Positions 32,410 through 41,751 are shown, numbered from the stretch's first letter. The stretch is 64,000 nt of DNA from an uncultured Selenomonadales bacterium (GCA_937877565.1 CALFJB010000017.1:1-64000), one strand, 5' to 3'. Numbers and translations are program-made. Notes: a model not told the origin generated them from the letters alone.

Positions 32410-35172
32410 TTACAAATTATTTTCGTTCAAAATTGAAGTGATTGATTCCCAATCCAATTTTTCAACCGCAGATTTAATTTTTTTGTAGCGTTCAAATTCA
32501 TTTTCAGGCAGTTGATAATCTTCCAGAGACTCTAAAATAAATTCCAGTGAATCAATATCAAAATTCGCCGCTGCGTCTTTCATTGCCTCAATCGCCTCTG
32601 CCAAAGAATCTTCATCAATCAGCGGCTTATTTGAATTAGTTTCTTCAGTTTCAATCAGCGGCGAAAGTTTTTCAAAATAACTGCGATAAAGTTTCAAAAG
32701 TGCCGCCGTGTCGTTTTGAATTTCTTCAATTCGATTAGCATTGCCCGCGTCTTCCAAACGCCGCGCCCTGTCAGAAAGTTCATTCGCCCCAATAACGCGG
32801 GCGGAACTTTTCAGCGCGTGTACCTTCGTCGTGTAATTTTTCCAATCGCCCTCGTTGAAATAGTTTTCAATTTCTGCAGAGGCGTCTAAAATCGAATTTG
32901 CGAAGACTTTCAGCGCGTCCATATATGAATCCATACCGCCGCAGTGTTCGACGCCTTCACGGGCGTTTAAATCGTCAATACGCGCCAAAAAATCAGGCAG
33001 TTGTATTTCTTCTTCAACTTCAGAATTTTCATCGGCAGCTGAAATTTTTTCCGGCGGCAAATAATCAATCAGCAATTTTTCAAGTTGCTTGCTGTCAATC
33101 GGCTTTGTAAGATAATCTTGAAAACCTGCCTCAATATACTGCTCACGTGCGCCGCTTATTGCGTTTGCAGTCAAAGAAATTACCGGCGTTGTTGCATTGA
33201 GATTGACGGGCAATTTTTTCATTTCCTGCAAAGTTTCAATCCCGTCAAGTCCCGGCATTTTGTGATCCAAAAATATAACGTCGTACTTTATTTTATTCGC
33301 CAAATTTAAACATTCGTAGCCGTCGGCGGCAGTGTCAATTTGAATTTTAGTTTGTTTCAAAAGTCCCTTTACAACTGTTAAATTCATCGGAGTATCATCG
33401 ACGACCAAAATTTTTGCATTGGGTGCGGTAAAAGTTTTTTGATACTTTTGACGCTGTGAAAGTGAGTTTCGATAATTTTCTTGAAAATTGCCAATGGGAT
33501 TATCGCTGATAACTTTTTGCACAATTTGAAAACTGAAATTTGAGCCTGCGCCGTAAACGCTTTCAACTTCCAATTTGCTGTCCATCAACGTCAAAAGTTG
33601 TTTAGTAATATTCATACCCAAGCCCGTACCTTCGATACTGCGGTTGCGCTTTTCTTCGATACGTTCAAACGCGCTGAAAAGTTTTTGCATATCTTCCGGC
33701 TTAATTCCAATTCCCGTATCCTTGACGCTGATTTTTAAAGAAATTTCATCAGCAGAAATATTTTCAAATTCAACTTTCAAAGTTACGCTGCCTTTTTCGG
33801 TGTACTTCACGGCGTTGGTTAAAATGTTCGTGATAACCTGTTTAATTCGTATTTCGTCGCCGTACAAGACACTTGGCAAATTTTTATCAGCCTCAACGAT
33901 AAATTTTAAACCCTTCTTTTCTGCGCGAGTTTCAATCATATTCGCCAAATCGTTTAACACGGAGCTTAATTGATATTCGACAGGGATAATTTCCATTTTG
34001 CCCGCCTCAATCTTTGAAAAGTCCAGAATATCATTGACGAGACCGAGCAAAGTCCGCGCCGCGTTTTGAAGATTTTCCGAGTACTCCAAAATTGCAGGAT
34101 CGTTTGACTCACGAATAACCATTTCATTCATTCCCATTATCGCATTAATTGGAGTGCGAATTTCATGGGACATATTCGACAAAAACGCGCTTTTAGCTTG
34201 ATTGGCTGAATCTGCCAATAATTTTTCCTGTTCAAAAAATTTTGCCTGCCGCGTTCGCATAACGTACCGTGCGCCAAAAATTAAACATAACAAAACGAAA
34301 AATAACGCTACAAACATTACGTGATAAATATAATCTATACCGACGGCAACTTTGTCCCATGACGCATAGCCGGAAAGATAAAAATTATATTCCCTTGAAA
34401 TCCACGCAAGATAAAGAAAATATCTTCTTCCTTCGTATTCGCCATAAACCGACCACGAATCTAAATTTTCATTTGATTGAGCTTTATCGCCAAGTGCTAT
34501 CCAATTCGGTTCCATTTCCGGTTCAGTGTTTATGAGTTCGTCGCCATCGGCAATAACCATCCAATCATAATAAGAATTTAGCAAAATTACCGTTCCTGAA
34601 CCGTTATAACTTACCGCGTTAAAAGTTTTTCTTACAGTTTCGGTGGGAATTGAATTGTACAGCAAATAATTTTGCCCGTTGATTTTTACCGGCACTGCAA
34701 ATATCAAACCGACGCTTTCATGGTAAGTTACAAATTTTTCACCGTCGAAAACTTTTGCAAATCGTTCAAAAACATTTCTTGACAAAGTAGAATTATTTCT
34801 GGAAAAATCTTCAGGGGGATTTTCCGGCAGGGACTCGCCAAAAATTGCCTCATTGTTTTCTGTTAAAATTCCAATCTTTTCGCCTTCAGTTTCAAATAAA
34901 AACAGTTCGTCCAAATTTTCCAGTGAAATTGTTCCTATTTCCAAATTATGTGCCATAGCTTTTAATTTTTGAAATTTTTCTTCAAACTGGTTATTTAAAC
35001 CTACGGCAATACTTCGGCTTGTCAGTGCTACAGATTCTTCAAGCGATTCTTTTAAAAGCGCGTCAATTTTGCTATAGGAATAATACGCAATTACGCTGAA
35101 AATGCTCATCAAAATTAAAAATTCTATCGCCGCTTGAAAGGCGGATTTTTTTATTACTTTGGATTTTTCCAT
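32410..35172 (-). CDS. Hybrid sensor histidine kinase / response regulator with HPt domain
   Basis: 920 residues from the ATG at 35172, eight bases after GGAG; an ATG two codons upstream is too close. Order: TM helix about 14-34, extracellular sensor domain (Cache-like) 35-278, TM helix 284-302, HisKA with His336 in SHEIRTP, HATPase with N and G boxes (NILTNAVKY, DTGIGI, GTGLGM), receiver with Asp near 637 (VIFLDHKMPG), and HPt with His near 783 (KVHALKSSAR). A complete phosphorelay in one protein; no output regulator is adjacent. Confidence 0.94.
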   Translation of the reverse strand: MEKSKVIKKSAFQAAIEFLILMSIFSVIAYYSYSKIDALLKESLEESVALTSRSIAVGLNNQFEEKFQKLKAMAHNLEIGTISLENLDELFLFETEGEKIGILTENNEAIFGESLPENPPEDFSRNNSTLSRNVFERFAKVFDGEKFVTYHESVGLIFAVPVKINGQNYLLYNSIPTETVRKTFNAVSYNGSGTVILLNSYYDWMVIADGDELINTEPEMEPNWIALGDKAQSNENLDSWSVYGEYEGRRYFLYLAWISREYNFYLSGYASWDKVAVGIDYIYHVMFVALFFVLLCLIFGARYVMRTRQAKFFEQEKLLADSANQAKSAFLSNMSHEIRTPINAIMGMNEMVIRESNDPAILEYSENLQNAARTLLGLVNDILDFSKIEAGKMEIIPVEYQLSSVLNDLANMIETRAEKKGLKFIVEADKNLPSVLYGDEIRIKQVITNILTNAVKYTEKGSVTLKVEFENISADEISLKISVKDTGIGIKPEDMQKLFSAFERIEEKRNRSIEGTGLGMNITKQLLTLMDSKLEVESVYGAGSNFSFQIVQKVISDNPIGNFQENYRNSLSQRQKYQKTFTAPNAKILVVDDTPMNLTVVKGLLKQTKIQIDTAADGYECLNLANKIKYDVIFLDHKMPGLDGIETLQEMKKLPVNLNATTPVISLTANAISGAREQYIEAGFQDYLTKPIDSKQLEKLLIDYLPPEKISAADENSEVEEEIQLPDFLARIDDLNAREGVEHCGGMDSYMDALKVFANSILDASAEIENYFNEGDWKNYTTKVHALKSSARVIGANELSDRARRLEDAGNANRIEEIQNDTAALLKLYRSYFEKLSPLIETEETNSNKPLIDEDSLAEAIEAMKDAAANFDIDSLEFILESLEDYQLPENEFERYKKIKSAVEKLDWESITSILNENNL

Positions 35173-35190
35173 TGGCATTTCTCCTTAACC

Positions 35191-35222
35191 AAAAAAGCGG
35201 AAGTTTTTTATAACTCCCGCTT
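35191..35222 (-). terminator. Terminator downstream of the TAT-exported DUF362 gene
   Basis: Minus strand: AAGCGGGAGTT and AACTTCCGCTT pair with one mismatch over 11 positions and are followed by six T's, just before the kinase ribosome site. Confidence 0.8.
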
Positions 35223-35256
35223 CAATTCGTCCGTAAATTTTACCGGCAGAAATTTT

Positions 35257-36309
35257 TTAGTCAATCGAAATTAATTCATACTGCGAATTACCCAAGCCGA
35301 TATTTCTCATGGCTGTAAGTTGATGCAAGCCGTGTCTTGACTCAATACGCTCGCGCAGGTCTTTACTGTCATTCGCACTGTAAACAAAGTCGCAACAAGC
35401 CTGATCAATCGCCAAAATATCTGTACTTGCACACATTCCAATATCTTTCATTGTAGGTTCAGCCGCGTGAGTACCCGCGCAGTCACAATCTACACTCATT
35501 CGGCGCATTACATTTAAAAATACAATGTGCTTGCCGAAATGATCACAGGTTGCCTTGCCGCTGTCCGCCATAAGCTCCATAAATTCATCTTGCAAAGGCA
35601 TATTGTGCGCCCAATCTTCGCCCTGCGGCGGCATATTTGTACCTTTCGTGTAACCGTGAACTTGACGCTTGCCCATTTGCCCGCTTGCCATTCCAATGGC
35701 GATATTTTTTAAACTGCCGCCAAAGCCGCCCATTGAGTGACCTTTGAAGTGCGTCAAAACAATTACAGAATCATAATTTTTTAAATTTTTGCCGAGAATG
35801 ATACTTTGTAAATGTTTGCCGCCGATAATTGGAAATTCTGCGCCGCCGTCTTCGTCCATAATGTCAACAGGGCAAAAAGTCCAGCCATTAACGCGCAAAG
35901 TTTCTTTGTGTCCGGCTGTAGTGTAACGGTCTCCGAGATACATTGTATTTGTCTCAATGATATTTGAATTTGGCACGTGCGCTTGAAAAGCTTTTACCAT
36001 ATCACGCGGCAAAATGTTTGGGCCATTTTTTTCGCCGGTATGAAGTTTAATTCCGACTTTGCCGAAAATGTTGTCATTAACCATTTTGTAAAGTTTAATC
36101 AAATTTGCGGCGTCGATTTTACGAGTGAAATAAACTTTTGCCGCCGAGCCGCTGTAATTCGTGCTTGTAACGTTTTTACTCCCGATAACTGGAGCTTGCG
36201 AAATGTTAATTTTTGCCGCCGCCTCTGCCTTTTGGCTGATAGTACCGACCGCCGCAGTTACTGCCGCCGCTCCTGCCATTTTTAATAAATCTCTTCTTGA
36301 AACTTCCAT
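35257..36309 (-). CDS. DUF362 protein with twin-arginine signal
   Basis: 350 residues. The N-terminus SRRDLLKMAGAAAVTAAVG is a twin-arginine export signal, so it is probably exported folded with a cofactor. The body matches DUF362 proteins (HTGEKNGPNILPRDMVKAF, then VIVLTHFKGHSMGGFGGSLKN and VDCDCAGTHAAEPTMKDIG), often described as iron-sulfur associated. No full ferredoxin Cys set is seen, only the CDCAG pair. It is a close paralogue of the gene at 40723-41667, which lacks the signal. Confidence 0.88.
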   Translation of the reverse strand: MEVSRRDLLKMAGAAAVTAAVGTISQKAEAAAKINISQAPVIGSKNVTSTNYSGSAAKVYFTRKIDAANLIKLYKMVNDNIFGKVGIKLHTGEKNGPNILPRDMVKAFQAHVPNSNIIETNTMYLGDRYTTAGHKETLRVNGWTFCPVDIMDEDGGAEFPIIGGKHLQSIILGKNLKNYDSVIVLTHFKGHSMGGFGGSLKNIAIGMASGQMGKRQVHGYTKGTNMPPQGEDWAHNMPLQDEFMELMADSGKATCDHFGKHIVFLNVMRRMSVDCDCAGTHAAEPTMKDIGMCASTDILAIDQACCDFVYSANDSKDLRERIESRHGLHQLTAMRNIGLGNSQYELISID

Positions 36310-36328
36310 TTTTTAAACCTCCAAAAAT

Positions 36329-37285
36329 TTATATTTGATTTTCCCAAAAACTTATGGCGTTGTCAATCCAACCTTCAGCAACTGTATTTTCGCCAAGTCC
36401 GAAACCGTGCGGTAAACCTTCAAAAATTTCTATTTCGGCGTTTGTACCGTTCGCACGAATTTTTTCAATTCGCCGTTGCATAGTGCGCCAATTTGCAATT
36501 CCGTCACTTGTACCAACGCAGTTATAAGTTGGCGGCTCATTGCCGTAAACTTCAGAAAGTCCCGTGTACTGCATAATTACAGCGGCAGGACGTGGAAAAA
36601 TTTTTTCGCCGAAATTTTCAGTACCGTAACTGCCGAGCCAAGCCGCCATTCTTGCGCCTGCACTGCCGCCCCATAACGAATAATTTTTTGTGTCAACTTG
36701 TAATTCTTCCGCGTGTTCGTGAATAAAAGCTATTGCCCGCGCCAAGTCTTCACAAGCAGTTTGAGCATTTGGGCGGTAAATTAAAGCAAAGGCGTTGTAA
36801 CCGCGTTTTGAGAGTTCCAGCGCGTGCGGGAAACTGTCATGCATTGCGCCGACGTAGTAAAAGCCGCCGCCCGCGTTGCAAATTGCAAACTTTTCATTTG
36901 GCTTGCCTCTGAAGAAAAATAATCCGGTATTTCTTTTGCGCGGATCAGATTTTTTTTCGGCGTCAGTGTAAATATCGTAGAAAAATTTTTCGCCCGCGTC
37001 CGCTTTTTCCTTCATGTAATTTACAATTTCGACAGTTTTTTGAGGATTAACATTGCTGTACCAAAGTAAAACGTTGTCCAAATTTTTCAAAGGTGCGTTT
37101 TTGTCAATGTCGATATTCGCAGGGAAAATCAAGCGTCCGTAACTGCCAAAATTTTTATAATTTATCACGTCAGCAACTTTTGTATCCTGCGAAAAATTTT
37201 TCATTGTTTCGACGCTCCCCAATTCTGCATATTGACAGCCGCTAAAAATTATCGCCGCCAATATTAAAATTAAAATTTTCATCAT
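36329..37285 (-). CDS. Lipoprotein alpha/beta-hydrolase (esterase-like)
   Basis: 318 residues. The N-terminus MMKILILILAAIIFSGC is a lipoprotein signal with the lipobox Cys17. The alpha/beta-hydrolase part shows ICNAGGGFYYVG (oxyanion-type loop), the nucleophile motif WGGSAGARMA and a late Asp/His region (GLPHGFGLGENT). BD-FAE/acetyl-xylan-esterase-like enzymes are the closest I recognise. It overlaps the type-B carboxylesterase stop by four bases and belongs to the secreted-hydrolase operon. Confidence 0.85.
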   Translation of the reverse strand: MMKILILILAAIIFSGCQYAELGSVETMKNFSQDTKVADVINYKNFGSYGRLIFPANIDIDKNAPLKNLDNVLLWYSNVNPQKTVEIVNYMKEKADAGEKFFYDIYTDAEKKSDPRKRNTGLFFFRGKPNEKFAICNAGGGFYYVGAMHDSFPHALELSKRGYNAFALIYRPNAQTACEDLARAIAFIHEHAEELQVDTKNYSLWGGSAGARMAAWLGSYGTENFGEKIFPRPAAVIMQYTGLSEVYGNEPPTYNCVGTSDGIANWRTMQRRIEKIRANGTNAEIEIFEGLPHGFGLGENTVAEGWIDNAISFWENQI

Positions 37286-38856
37286 TCATAATCCGGCGCA
37301 AGCAGTTTCATGAGTTTTTCGTCGTGATGGTAACGCATTGCAGATTGATTGTCTAAAATCATTGTTGCGCCGCCTTTCCGCGTGTATGGTTGCCATTTCG
37401 GTAAACCTTTTGCATTTGGGTTGCCCATCCTTGCAAAGTTTATCCACGCTTGCGAAATTGTATCTGCAAGTTTGTAAGCCTCTTTGGTTGCGCCCGTTGC
37501 CTCCGCTGAAAGTTCAATATTGTTAAATACAAATGGAATTTCCGCGCAGTGATACGCCATTGCAAAGCCGCCCATAACGGGAGTTTCCCATGCAAAAACG
37601 TAATTGTAAACCGGCGCGGCTTGATCTGATTTTATTCGCGCAGTTTTTAAAGCGCGTGTCCTCATCCAAACATCAGGATAAAGTGCATTTGCCAAAGGTT
37701 TATCAGGGTACGCCTCTTTAAAAGCCGCTTTTATTGCTTCAGCATTTGCGCCGTATTTTTCGCGCAGGTTTTCTTCAATCTGTGCATTACTCCAATTATT
37801 TTTGTTGTCATTCTGCGAATTTGCCATTTGCGACATTAATTCCATTGTCGTCCATTCATTCGCAATCGTTCCTATCAAAAGCGGAATGTTATTTGCATTT
37901 TCAGAAAAACCATCAACAACGGGATTTTGTACAACGTTCACGCCGTCGATTATTGGCGACCAGCCGTTATTGCCTTGATAAACTTTGTCCGCGCCAAATT
38001 CTTTGCTTGCCTGTAAAAATGCTTTATTCGCCGCCGCTGAAAGTTCAGCATATGGAATACTTTCAAGTTTTGCAATTTCAGCCGCTGACAAATTTAAATT
38101 CTGCAAAGTCAATTCTGCAACCCTGCGCGAAGTGTCTTGAGTTTGCAAACTCATTCCAATTAACTCAACCGCGCCACTTTGATTTATTGCCTTGTGAAAT
38201 AAACCTTTCGCCGCGGGCATTGCAGTTAAAGATAAAATTTTTGCGCCGCCGCCGGATTGTCCAAAAAGTGTTACATTATTTTTATCGCCGCCGAAATTTG
38301 AAATGTTATCGTGAATCCATTGCAACGCCGCCACTATATCTAAAATCCCGTTATTTGCTGAATATTTTTCGCCGTAAGCCGATAAATCCAAAAAGCCGAG
38401 TGAATTCAATCTGTGATTTATCGAAACAACTACAACATCGCCTTTACGTGATAAATTTTCGCCGTCGTAAACGTCTTCAACCTGTGCAGAACCCATAAAA
38501 AAGCCGCCGCCGTGCAACCACACCATTACAGGGCGTTTCTTGCCGTCGTTAATATTTGGCGTCCAAATGTTCAAATTTTGGCAGTCTTCACTTTGCGGGT
38601 AATTTATTGGTCTCCAGTGCGGCAAATACCAATGTGGCGGGAAAATATCATTTTTTTCATCTGTTAATTGGGGCGCAACCTTGCCGTAAGTCATAGCCGT
38701 TTTAATTCCGCTCCAAGAATCGACGGGACGCGGCGGCATAAATCTTTCAGCCTGTGCATATTGAACGCCTTTGTAATTGTAAATTCCTCTGTGAATGTAA
38801 CCTTGCAATTTGCCCGCCCGCGTTTGAACAACTGCAACATTTGGCGCGGCTACCAT
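37282..38856 (-). CDS. Type-B carboxylesterase, cut off from its signal peptide
   Basis: 524 residues from the first ATG after an in-frame TAG. Conserved features are SEDCQNLNIWTP (90-100), the oxyanion hole WLHGGGFFMG (113-122) and catalytic Ser201 in FGQSGGGAK. The catalytic domain looks whole. Upstream, in the same frame, lie 31 codons of a signal peptide that end in TAG at 38875-38877, so the current start may give a cytoplasmic protein. No good ribosome site serves the ATG at 38856. It may be a recent pseudogene, or read through. Confidence 0.8.
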   Translation of the reverse strand: MVAAPNVAVVQTRAGKLQGYIHRGIYNYKGVQYAQAERFMPPRPVDSWSGIKTAMTYGKVAPQLTDEKNDIFPPHWYLPHWRPINYPQSEDCQNLNIWTPNINDGKKRPVMVWLHGGGFFMGSAQVEDVYDGENLSRKGDVVVVSINHRLNSLGFLDLSAYGEKYSANNGILDIVAALQWIHDNISNFGGDKNNVTLFGQSGGGAKILSLTAMPAAKGLFHKAINQSGAVELIGMSLQTQDTSRRVAELTLQNLNLSAAEIAKLESIPYAELSAAANKAFLQASKEFGADKVYQGNNGWSPIIDGVNVVQNPVVDGFSENANNIPLLIGTIANEWTTMELMSQMANSQNDNKNNWSNAQIEENLREKYGANAEAIKAAFKEAYPDKPLANALYPDVWMRTRALKTARIKSDQAAPVYNYVFAWETPVMGGFAMAYHCAEIPFVFNNIELSAEATGATKEAYKLADTISQAWINFARMGNPNAKGLPKWQPYTRKGGATMILDNQSAMRYHHDEKLMKLLAPDYE

Positions 38857-38874
38857 TTCGCCTTGATACGCCGC

Positions 38875-38970
38875 CTAAACTTGAGGCAAATAATTTTTAT
38901 CTGCAGGACTGCCAGCAAATAAAAATCCTGCCGCCGATAAACATACTGCAACTTTCAAAAATTTTTTCAT
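38875..38970 (-). pseudogene. Signal-peptide fragment of the carboxylesterase (TAG-terminated)
   Basis: ATG at 38970 overlaps the stop of the preceding hydrolase (ATGA). The 31 codons encode a classical signal peptide (MKKFLKVAVCLSAAGFLFAG) and then reach TAG at 38875-38877. Seven codons later, in the same frame, the esterase ATG appears. A single CAG to TAG change would explain the split. No frameshift is needed. Confidence 0.7.
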
Positions 38971-40037
38971 TTCGTCAGCCCCTTAGACTTCAGCCAATTT
39001 TCCATTGTGTTTGCAACTTCCAAATTATTTAAATCCGCCATTAAAAAATGAGTGTTGCCAAAAATTCCAATGTCAGGCAAGTAAACTATTTCAACGTCGC
39101 CGCCGTATTTTTTCATAACCGCCGCCCAATTTTTTGCAAGATTTAAGCGCGTCCGCCAGTTGTCAAAGCCCCAATTTTCAACAGGTTTATCGCCGGTGGG
39201 AATGTTATCGCCAAAATAAACTACGATTGGAATTTTGGTAAGTTTCATAAAATCAGCCATTGAAACTTTTGTACCGGCGGCAGGAAACGGGCTTGTAGTT
39301 TCTTCGACTTTCGGTAATTCATTTTCAGGAAATGGAAAAGTGCCGGGCTCCAGCGCAATTACGGCTTTAACTTTGTCAGATTTAATTGCAGTTGACCAGC
39401 CGGGACCGCCGCCCGCCGAATGTGTAACTAAAATTCCGTCGCCCGCTTTTTCCATAACCGCAACCATTGCATCAGTTATAATTTCGTTGGAAGGATACGC
39501 CGCAGTATCAGGCGTCATTTGATGAAAAAATTGTTTCAAAGATTCTTCGTCGCTCGGAAAATTTACGCCGTCATAAATTTCAGGATAAACGCCCATTCTA
39601 AAATTGTAATACCAAAGTTGATCGTCTGGAGTAGCTGAAATATTTCCTGCAACGGTTGCACGCCCTGCGCGACCTCTGCGCGGTTGGTCAACTATGAAAG
39701 TTTTAAAACCTTTGCTTAGAAAAATATTTTGAAAACCGTCCCGCCCGTCCGGCGTAGTTTCCCAACTTTTGCCGCTTTGTCCGTAGCCGTGCAAAAATAT
39801 CAGCGAAAGTTTTTTAGCTTTTTTGGGAATTTGATAAAAGCAATAGGCGTGGTCGCCGTGCAAAGTGTTGCCGCTTAAATCTTTGTAATTGTTAAAACCG
39901 TTGTAAACACCGTCAGCAGTAATAACTTTGCCGCCCGCCATAAAACTGCCTTGATTTACGATTGTAACGGGCTTCATTGCAAAAGCTGTACCGCAAATTA
40001 AACTTGCCGCCGTCAATGTTGCCAAAAATTTTTTCAT
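38967..40037 (-). CDS. Secreted alpha/beta-hydrolase
   Basis: 356 residues with a signal peptide cleaved near residue 20 (CGTAFA). The oxyanion region is LIFLHGYGQSGKSW (79-92), the nucleophile Ser207 in VTHSAGGGPG, and a late His in GNTHFLM. It resembles secreted esterases of unknown substrate. A truncated copy of the same family lies at 31129-31371. A MerR-type promoter 35 bases upstream controls it, and the esterase fragment, esterase and lipoprotein hydrolase follow with four-base overlaps. Confidence 0.88.
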   Translation of the reverse strand: MKKFLATLTAASLICGTAFAMKPVTIVNQGSFMAGGKVITADGVYNGFNNYKDLSGNTLHGDHAYCFYQIPKKAKKLSLIFLHGYGQSGKSWETTPDGRDGFQNIFLSKGFKTFIVDQPRRGRAGRATVAGNISATPDDQLWYYNFRMGVYPEIYDGVNFPSDEESLKQFFHQMTPDTAAYPSNEIITDAMVAVMEKAGDGILVTHSAGGGPGWSTAIKSDKVKAVIALEPGTFPFPENELPKVEETTSPFPAAGTKVSMADFMKLTKIPIVVYFGDNIPTGDKPVENWGFDNWRTRLNLAKNWAAVMKKYGGDVEIVYLPDIGIFGNTHFLMADLNNLEVANTMENWLKSKGLTK

Positions 40038-40071
40038 TTAAATTTGCTCCTTCGTAAAATTTTTTGACAAC

Positions 40072-40102
40072 ATTATAAACATCGGCAGTAACTGCCGTGC
40101 AA
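40072..40102 (-). promoter_or_regulatory. MerR-type promoter of the hydrolase operon (19-bp spacer)
   Basis: -35 TTGCAC (40097-40102), -10 TATAAT (40072-40077), 19 bases between. The spacer region contains the perfect dyad CGGCAGT-A-ACTGCCG (40083-40097). The long spacer with a central dyad is the hallmark of MerR activation. The related site is at 41721-41751. Confidence 0.75.
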
Positions 40103-40109
40103 GAAAAAT

Positions 40110-40628
40110 TTATTTGAGTTTTTGAAATTCTGAATCGTCAACGGGCTCAAGCCATTCAGTGGTTACGCCTTTCACTTGTTGCATTAAGGCGATATGTTGA
40201 AAACTGGAATTTGGAGCCGCGCCGTGCCAATGTTTAACGCCTGCCGGAATTGTTGCAGTTTGTCCCGGTAAAAGTTCCTGCGGGTCTTCGCCCCAAATTT
40301 GATAGTAACCGCGCCCGGACGCCGCAACTAAAATTTGGCAACTTTTATGATGAATGTGCCAAAAAGTATGTGCGCCGTGTGCAAATGTCACGTTGAAGAC
40401 GGGCAAATTTTTATCCTGCGAAAGATTCGATAAATAACTTTGCCCCGTGAAATATTTTGCGTAAGTGTCGTTAGTTTCGCCTATTGGTTGAACCGCGCCG
40501 CCAATTCTTGCAAGCTCCTTTAAAATGGATTCTGATTCAGCTTGCGAAGGTTGCGCCGCAAAACTCGTATTTGTAAAAAAAATTGACGCGCCTAAAATTG
40601 ACGCCGTTAAAATTTTAAAAATTTTCAT
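40110..40628 (-). CDS. Secreted cupin protein
   Basis: 172 residues with a signal peptide (cleavage after SFA, about residue 24). A single cupin domain carries metal-type ligands HIHH at 91-94, a Glu/Gln region, and HWH at 133-135. The sequence GRGYYQIWGEDPQELLPGQTATIPAGVKHW is typical of small cupins linked with carboxymuconolactone-decarboxylase-like proteins. Function unknown. It follows the DUF362 gene across a terminator-like hairpin and precedes the hydrolase operon. Confidence 0.85.
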   Translation of the reverse strand: MKIFKILTASILGASIFFTNTSFAAQPSQAESESILKELARIGGAVQPIGETNDTYAKYFTGQSYLSNLSQDKNLPVFNVTFAHGAHTFWHIHHKSCQILVAASGRGYYQIWGEDPQELLPGQTATIPAGVKHWHGAAPNSSFQHIALMQQVKGVTTEWLEPVDDSEFQKLK

Positions 40629-40640
40629 TTTAATACCTCC

Positions 40641-40674
40641 AAAAAAATTGCTCCTACAAATATTTTGTAAGAGC
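40641..40674 (-). terminator. Terminator or attenuator between DUF362 and the cupin gene
   Basis: Minus strand: GCTCTTACAAA and TTTGTAGGAGC pair over 11 positions with one mismatch, then AATTTTTTT. It lies only ten bases before the cupin ribosome site, so partial readthrough into the cupin gene is possible. Confidence 0.7.
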
Positions 40675-40722
40675 TGTATTTTAAAATTCGCTACGTTAAA
40701 TACTTTTTATAAATTCTTCGCC

Positions 40723-41667
40723 TTAATCAATTTCAATTACTTCATATTGAGGATTACCAAGTTTCGCTTCAGCCATTGCAGAAAGTTGGCGAAGTCCTGC
40801 GCGAGTTTCGATTCTTTCTTTCATATCGTGGCTGTCGTGCGCCGCGTAAATCATATCCGCGCAAAATTGATCTACTGCCAAAATATCTGTTGAAACCGCA
40901 ATACCAATATCAGCCATTGTAGGTTCAGCTGCAGTTACGCCCGCGCAATCACAGTCAACTGAAATTCTGCGCATAACATTCAAAAATACAATGTGCTTGC
41001 CGAAATGGTTGCAAGTTGCATTAGCAGAATCGCACATAAGCTCCATAAAATATTCTTTCATAGGCCATTCAAGATAATTAGCGGGAACATTATTTGGATC
41101 TACGCCGTGAACTTGAGCTTTGCCGAGATGACCGCTTGCGTTGCCAATTCCAATATTTTTCATTGAGCCGCCAAAACCGCCCATTGCGTGTCCTTTGAAG
41201 TGCGTTAAAACAATCAGTGAATCATAATTTGCCAAATGTGCGCCCATTGCAACTTCCTTCAGATGAAAACCGTTGCGAACGGGGAAATTAACTGTTTTTT
41301 CGTCTTCGTCCATAATGTCAACGTCGCAGAAATTCCAGCCATTAACTTTAATTGCCTCGCGGTGTCCTTCAGTAGTGAATCTGTCGCCGTGATAAAGCGT
41401 ATTACATTCTACGATATTTGAATTTGGAATTTGCGCTTGAAAAGCCTTTACCATATCACGCGGCAAAATGTTTGGTCCGTTTTTTTCGCCGGTATGAAGT
41501 TTAATCGCAACTTTGCCAAAAATATTTTCGTTAATCATTTTGTAAAGTTTGATTAAATGTTCAGCGTCAATTTTACGAGTGAAATAAACTTTAGCCGCCG
41601 AGCCGCTGTAATTTGTCCCTGTAACATTTTTACTTCCGATAACCGGAGCTTGAATAATTTCAGCCAT
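40723..41667 (-). CDS. DUF362 protein, cytoplasmic paralogue
   Basis: 314 residues from the ATG at 41667, which has GAGGAGG nine bases upstream. It matches the TAT-exported DUF362 paralogue almost throughout (QAPVIGSKNVTGTNYSGSAA, HTGEKNGPNILPRDMVKAF, THFKGHAMGGFGGSMKNIG, CDCAGVTAAEPTMADIG) but has no export signal. Its promoter carries a MerR-type operator and the merR gene is divergent, so it is very probably a MerR target. The reaction is unknown. Confidence 0.9.
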   Translation of the reverse strand: MAEIIQAPVIGSKNVTGTNYSGSAAKVYFTRKIDAEHLIKLYKMINENIFGKVAIKLHTGEKNGPNILPRDMVKAFQAQIPNSNIVECNTLYHGDRFTTEGHREAIKVNGWNFCDVDIMDEDEKTVNFPVRNGFHLKEVAMGAHLANYDSLIVLTHFKGHAMGGFGGSMKNIGIGNASGHLGKAQVHGVDPNNVPANYLEWPMKEYFMELMCDSANATCNHFGKHIVFLNVMRRISVDCDCAGVTAAEPTMADIGIAVSTDILAVDQFCADMIYAAHDSHDMKERIETRAGLRQLSAMAEAKLGNPQYEVIEID

Positions 41668-41720
41668 TTTAAATTGCCTCCTCAAAACTCTTGAAAAATT
41701 TTTTAATCAAATTTACAATT

Positions 41721-41751
41721 ATTATAAATTACGGAAGTTTACTGCCGTCAA
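41721..41751 (-). promoter_or_regulatory. MerR-type promoter of the DUF362 gene (19-bp spacer)
   Basis: -35 TTGACG (41746-41751), -10 TATAAT (41721-41726), spacer of 19 bases. The dyad ACGG-C-AGT-AA-ACT-T-CCGT (41731-41748) fills the spacer. MerR regulators twist such over-long spacers to activate. The merR gene starts 28 bases away on the other strand. Confidence 0.8.
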
